Source: Scytalidium lignicola (Eukaryota; Ascomycota; Leotiomycetes). Taken from it: a stretch of 61,428 nt of DNA. The position numbers and the translations under genes are program-made. Positions within the stretch are counted from its first letter, which is position 1; every line of letters begins with the position of its first letter. The DNA is taken from contig NCSJ02000259.1 of NCBI GenBank assembly GCA_002812745.2, positions 1 through 61,428 on the forward strand. Reading direction: 5' to 3'. The notes under the pieces are model-generated. The model was not told the DNA's origin and ran no database searches. It saw nothing but the letters and a program-made list of their open reading frames with translations. Positions 57,870 to 61,428 of this stretch are shown here, piece after piece.

Positions 57870-58230
57870 AAAGACGGACCGGCGATACAGATCGTTGGCG
57901 CCTCTGGGGGAGATGGGCCCATCACCCAGGAATCTGGATCAATAGTGTCCGTTGTCAAAGCCGAAGAAGGCTCATACCGTACTCTGCTGGGGAAGCGGAG
58001 AGCCCAGCCAAGAGCTCTCTAACGCTTTCCAGAGACACCAGCATATTCAGTAAGCACTAACAAGAAGATCCTTTGGAGTGGACGTCCAACCAGGCAGAGC
58101 GAGTGTCCTTCCGGGCGCATAAGGAGATTAGCTNAAAGAAATTCTAGATCTGGGATTTGTGAAAAAGAAAGGGGAGCAAATCACCAATATATGACACGGA
58201 CACAGCAGCATTTCACTATCGCGCTAAATC
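57870..58230. other. Intergenic between MITE and MULE
   Basis: No coding frame or repeat recognised; one N beside an A run at 58134. Normal composition. Confidence 0.4.
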
Positions 58231-58291
58231 TAGGGGATACTTAAATCCACCCGCAACATACCTAAATCCACCCAAAATCGCCGGTGTCGGA
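58231..58291. repeat. Left TIR of MULE
   Basis: 61 bp, perfect inverted match of 60723-60783, with an internal direct repeat TAAATCCACCC. The likely binding site for the element's own FAR1-type DNA-binding domain is inferred to be here. Confidence 0.9.
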
Positions 58292-58467
58292 TGCGCCCGG
58301 ACCATCGCGTCCCATAGTAATTTATTAGTAATTTCATGATCCTGTAATATCCTTTGCTCAAAACACCAAAATTCGCGTTTCTTCAGATACGCGTTTTGTA
58401 AAATATTACTATACTTTCGTAGAATTGAAGTTATTTCTACTCGCTTTTTGATCTTTTTCCGCTTGAA

Positions 58468-60613
58468 ATGACTACTCTTACACCATCTTCATGTGGCCCT
58501 CCTCCCCCAGAAGCATTATACGCTGATTTAGCCTCTTTATTTGCTTCAATTCAAGCTTTCGCACGTGCAAATGGATATGCATTTGTCATTCGGAAAAGTG
58601 ACCCACGAAAAGTGGTTTATACTTGCGACCGAGCTGGGAAATACCAATCCAAAGGCAAAAAGACAGATATACACCTATCGAAACAGCGTAATTCAGCTAC
58701 CAAAAAGTGCGATTGCAAAATGGCAGTGGTTGCTAAAGTGGAAGGAAATGAGTGGAGGTTAAAGGTCTTGGAATCTACACATAATCACAATGCCTCAGCA
58801 NCACCTATAGCTNATACAGCACANNGAATGGCTGCTCTGGATGTTGAAATTCGTGNACAGATCTTGTCCAAAGCGTTATCTGGAATACNGAATGCTCAGA
58901 TTTTGAGTACCCTTCAAATTGAGCACCCAGAAGTCTTGATTACTAGTAGTGATATTACGAATATCATTCAAGCCGCGCGATTACAGTCTTTAGCAGGCCG
59001 GACTCCAATTCAGTGGCTGTTGTATGTTTAAGCATACTCCTTTGCCTTAACTTTACTAACAATTCAGGGCAAAACTTAAGGAACAGGGTTTTAATCNGAC
59101 ATATTTAACTAATTCCTCCAACAACCTGGTTCACCTGTTTTACNTTCACCCAAACGCACTTACACTTTACNAACAACATCCTNATATATTANTAATGGAT
59201 TGCACATATAAAACCAATCGATTTCGCATGCCATTACTTAATATATNTGCTATAACTGGTNGTAATAAAGTGNTTCAATTTGGATTGGCATTCCTTTCAG
59301 AAGAAACNGAGAAATCATATAGCTGGGTTTTGAGTCGGTTTCGGGAGATGATGGAACAGTACAATATTACAGAGCNACTCTCCATAGTAACTGATAGAGA
59401 ATTAGCTCTCATGAAAGGTATCGATACATATTTCCCTAATACCAATCATTTCCTTTGCCGTTGGCATGTCAATATGAATGTATTNGCGAAAACGAAGCGA
59501 TTCTTTCCACCANCGGTAAAAGAAAACGGTATATGGAAGAGACACNATACNTTCCAAGAGTTTCTNAAGCNCTGGGGGATTATTTTGGATTCTCCTACTC
59601 TTGAAGCCTATACATCGAATCTCACTAAACTTCGTGTGTATCCACATGCAGCNGTTAAATATGTGGAGAATACATGGTTAACCCCATGGAAAGAAAAGCT
59701 AGTTCGATATTGGATTGATNAACACCATCATTTTGGANTACTTGTGACTTCGCNTATCGAAGGTTGCCATAGTACTTTAAAGTCATATCTACAACGTGGA
59801 AATGGTGACTTAAATGACNTGTTTGAGCGCTTACTTCTATTTTAGGCATCTCAACAAAAAGGCATCAAAACAACTATTGCTTAAGAACAACTTCGTCGAA
59901 AACACAGCATAAATACATATCTTTTCTCTGCAGTTTTAGGCAAGGTCTATGATTATACTCTTTTAAAGATAGTAGCTGAAAGAGNAAAAGTTCCTCGAGA
60001 TANAGNACTTGATATTACAAAGTGTAACTGTATGATACAACGTTCAATTGGTCTTCCATGTTACCATATAATATGGGAAAGGGAAAGAGATGGANGTGTG
60101 ATTCGCCTAGAGGATATACATATACATTGGTATTACAACAGGCTAAAAGAAAGTATTTCATCGCTTTCTAACATCNAAGGACCTATTCTAAATCCACAGG
60201 CTGTGCAAGGGAAAGGGCGTCCTAAAGGAGCTTTGGGGAAGGGCCGGAAATCCACTACTAATACAATTTCTGGTACAAAACGTTTACCCTCTGCTTTTGA
60301 GCTTCCTAGTAGCTNAGCTCCACCAGCTTTAGAAGCTTTAACTTCAAGAGAATTAGCTGAAGGGAGAGAGATATATATCACGCGATCTGGGCGTACAGCT
60401 ACAAGAGTTGGTCTACAGCGAATTCAAGAAATGGGTGAAGATATGTACGAACCTGGAACAGCATGGGAACGAGGTTATCAGCGCGGAATTTCATCGATCT
60501 ATCACACAGATTCTATGGAGGAAACAGCTAAATTGATTGATGAGGCAATGCAGACTTCAGAGGCCTGGGAGGTGGTACAGGAAACCCAAGATTGTATCGA
60601 AATATTACCATAG
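58468..60613 (+). pseudogene. MULE transposase: FAR1-like, DDE, SWIM; two nonsense mutations
   Basis: Two exons, 58468-59021 and 59068-60613 (46-bp intron, GTATGT..TTCAG), about 699 residues. An amino-terminal FAR1/WRKY-GCM1-like zinc domain spans residues ~20-110 (VVYTCDRAGKYQ, KKCDCKMAVV, STHNHNAS supplying Cys/Cys/His/His). The MULE DDE domain follows: MDCTYKTNRF (Asp229), IVTDRELALM (Asp294), FLCRWHVN (the C/W/H signature, ~315-318) and IEGCHSTLK (Glu415). A SWIM finger KCNCMIQRSIGLPCYHII has Cys504, Cys506, Cys516 and His518. A basic AT-hook-like GRPKGALGKGRK lies near residue 560, and the tail has RSGRTATR. Two in-frame stops, TAG at 59843 and TAA at 59882, both convertible from glutamine codons, disable it. 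Otherwise the frame is intact, so the element died recently or has active sister copies. Several codons contain N. Confidence 0.85.
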
Positions 60614-60722
60614 CTTTAAAAGGTTGTCAGATAATAAGGGTATAATTGATTACATTGCGCAATCTCTTGTTGCCATACTAATTTGTATGTGAGGCTGAGG
60701 CAGTGTTATGCCTGAGGTTGTG

Positions 60723-60783
60723 TCCGACACCGGCGATTTTGGGTGGATTTAGGTATGTTGCGGGTGGATTTAAGTATCCCCTA
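60723..60783. repeat. Right TIR of MULE
   Basis: 61 bp, inverted copy of 58231-58291, ending AAGTATCCCCTA. AT-rich sequence begins immediately after it. Confidence 0.9.
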
Positions 60784-61428
60784 TATTAAATGTAAAACCA
60801 AAGACTACTTATATTAACTTAAGCTAACTTAGTCTATTCTTCTTTATTAAACTTCCTTAGAACTTTGTCATACAATCAAGCTAAAGAATCATATTATTAT
60901 AATAGAAATTAAAGACAGACTAATGTAATCATTTAGAAAAAANTGCAATTATAATTTGATTTATACTGTTTTTATATCTAAACTAAGTTATTAATGTCTT
61001 AACACCAGCTGATTATATAAAACTAATAATTCATTGATTACTAACTAGAAATAAGGAGTTCTCAATTTGAGGATCAGTAATAACAATCAAGAAGATGTCT
61101 TGTGACTAATCTTCATTTACAATCAAATTCTATATCCATTCCTCTATAAACAAGTTCTTATCTACTAAAGAGTTATTAATCACAACTTTATTAAAAGTAA
61201 CTTTATTGTTAATAATAATGTTATATAAGTAATAATATATACCATCTGTAATAATCCCTTATAAGGGCTAATATACAACAAGAACAAAGTATTCAATCAA
61301 ATTGTTTGTATACAATTAGTCATTCATATTAATATTAACTAAATGTTTATTATAATTAATTATAACTTATAATTATATTATTATATTAATAGTATTAAAG
61401 AAGATAAACAAGATAAGAAATAACTTTA
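60784..61428. other. AT-rich block continuing beyond the window
   Basis: A return to the AT-rich, RIP-like composition seen in the middle of the window. No motif recognised and no long open frame. The sharp change at the MULE's right TIR, but not at its left, means the MULE sits on the border between gene-containing and AT-rich sequence. Confidence 0.45.

Larger units (their letters stand above)
58231..60783 (+). mobile_element. MULE (Mutator-like) DNA transposon with 61-bp TIRs
   Basis: 2,553 bp with inverted repeats 58231-58291 and 60723-60783 that are identical as read, starting TAGGGGATACTTAAATCC. The TIR contains two copies of TAAATCCACCC 21 bp apart and ends CCGGTGTCGGA. One transposase gene fills the interior (separate entry). 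The flanks CTAAATC on the left and TATTAAATG on the right show no exact 8-11-bp duplication; TA at the outer ends is another possible target. Unusually rich in single N bases not tied to homopolymers, which suggests several copies collapsed into one consensus. Confidence 0.85.

Overview
The window looks like part of a filamentous ascomycete genome (Pezizomycotina). The evidence is short GT-AG introns with CTAAC-type branch points, fungal-only families (PTH11-like rhodopsin-domain protein, fungal P450s, Fot1/pogo, fungal MULE) and a sharp split between normal-GC gene islands and very AT-rich blocks. Those blocks carry CAA/CAG-to-TAA/TAG and TGG-to-TAG changes typical of repeat-induced point mutation (RIP). 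A leotiomycete-type 'two-speed' genome is my inference; nothing here fixes the species.

Layout. (1) 0.9-7.9 kb is a compact gene island: a cytochrome P450 (minus), a class I SAM methyltransferase (plus), a second P450 (plus) and an alpha/beta hydrolase (plus). It resembles the tailoring part of a secondary-metabolite cluster with no core synthase in view. (2) 7.9-13.6 kb is a decaying border: a secreted/membrane protein gene broken by three RIP-type stops but with its intron intact, an 18-bp x12 minisatellite that reads as a hexapeptide repeat, an LTR-like piece, and the amino-terminal half of a metacaspase. (3) 13.6-49.6 kb is an AT-rich transposon graveyard. It holds three heavily mutated Ty3/gypsy copies on the minus strand (A 16.5-23.5; B 30.2-37.4 nested inside C 30.0-42.1 with a 5-bp target duplication), two Ty1/copia 3' ends with LTRs, an unmutated solo LTR, four copies of a TA-flanked palindromic element made of GTCTGG-like motifs, a small element whose TIR plan resembles the MULE further right, and a Fot1/pogo transposon with clear TIRs. 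(4) 49.6-54.8 kb is a strip of broken cellular genes: an unrecognised coiled-coil-tailed protein, a TDP2-like endonuclease/exonuclease/phosphatase gene with four in-frame stops, an ORF split by a clean solo LTR, a small membrane ORF, and a damaged copy of the splicing factor Cwc24. (5) 55.3-56.7 kb is an intact PTH11-like seven-helix membrane protein gene. (6) 57.6-60.8 kb holds a small MITE and a nearly intact MULE with 61-bp TIRs. AT-rich sequence resumes at the right end.

How the parts relate: the left island could act as one metabolic unit (two oxidations, a methylation, a hydrolysis), with the P450 and methyltransferase sharing a divergent promoter. Most of the rest records duplication followed by RIP. 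Because RIP acts on duplicated sequence, the mutated metacaspase, Cwc24 and TDP2-like copies predict intact paralogues elsewhere in the same genome. Single N bases sit mostly beside A/T homopolymers, and some frameshifts fall in homopolymers, so part of the apparent gene damage may be assembly error. All calls are by eye; no searches or statistics were run.
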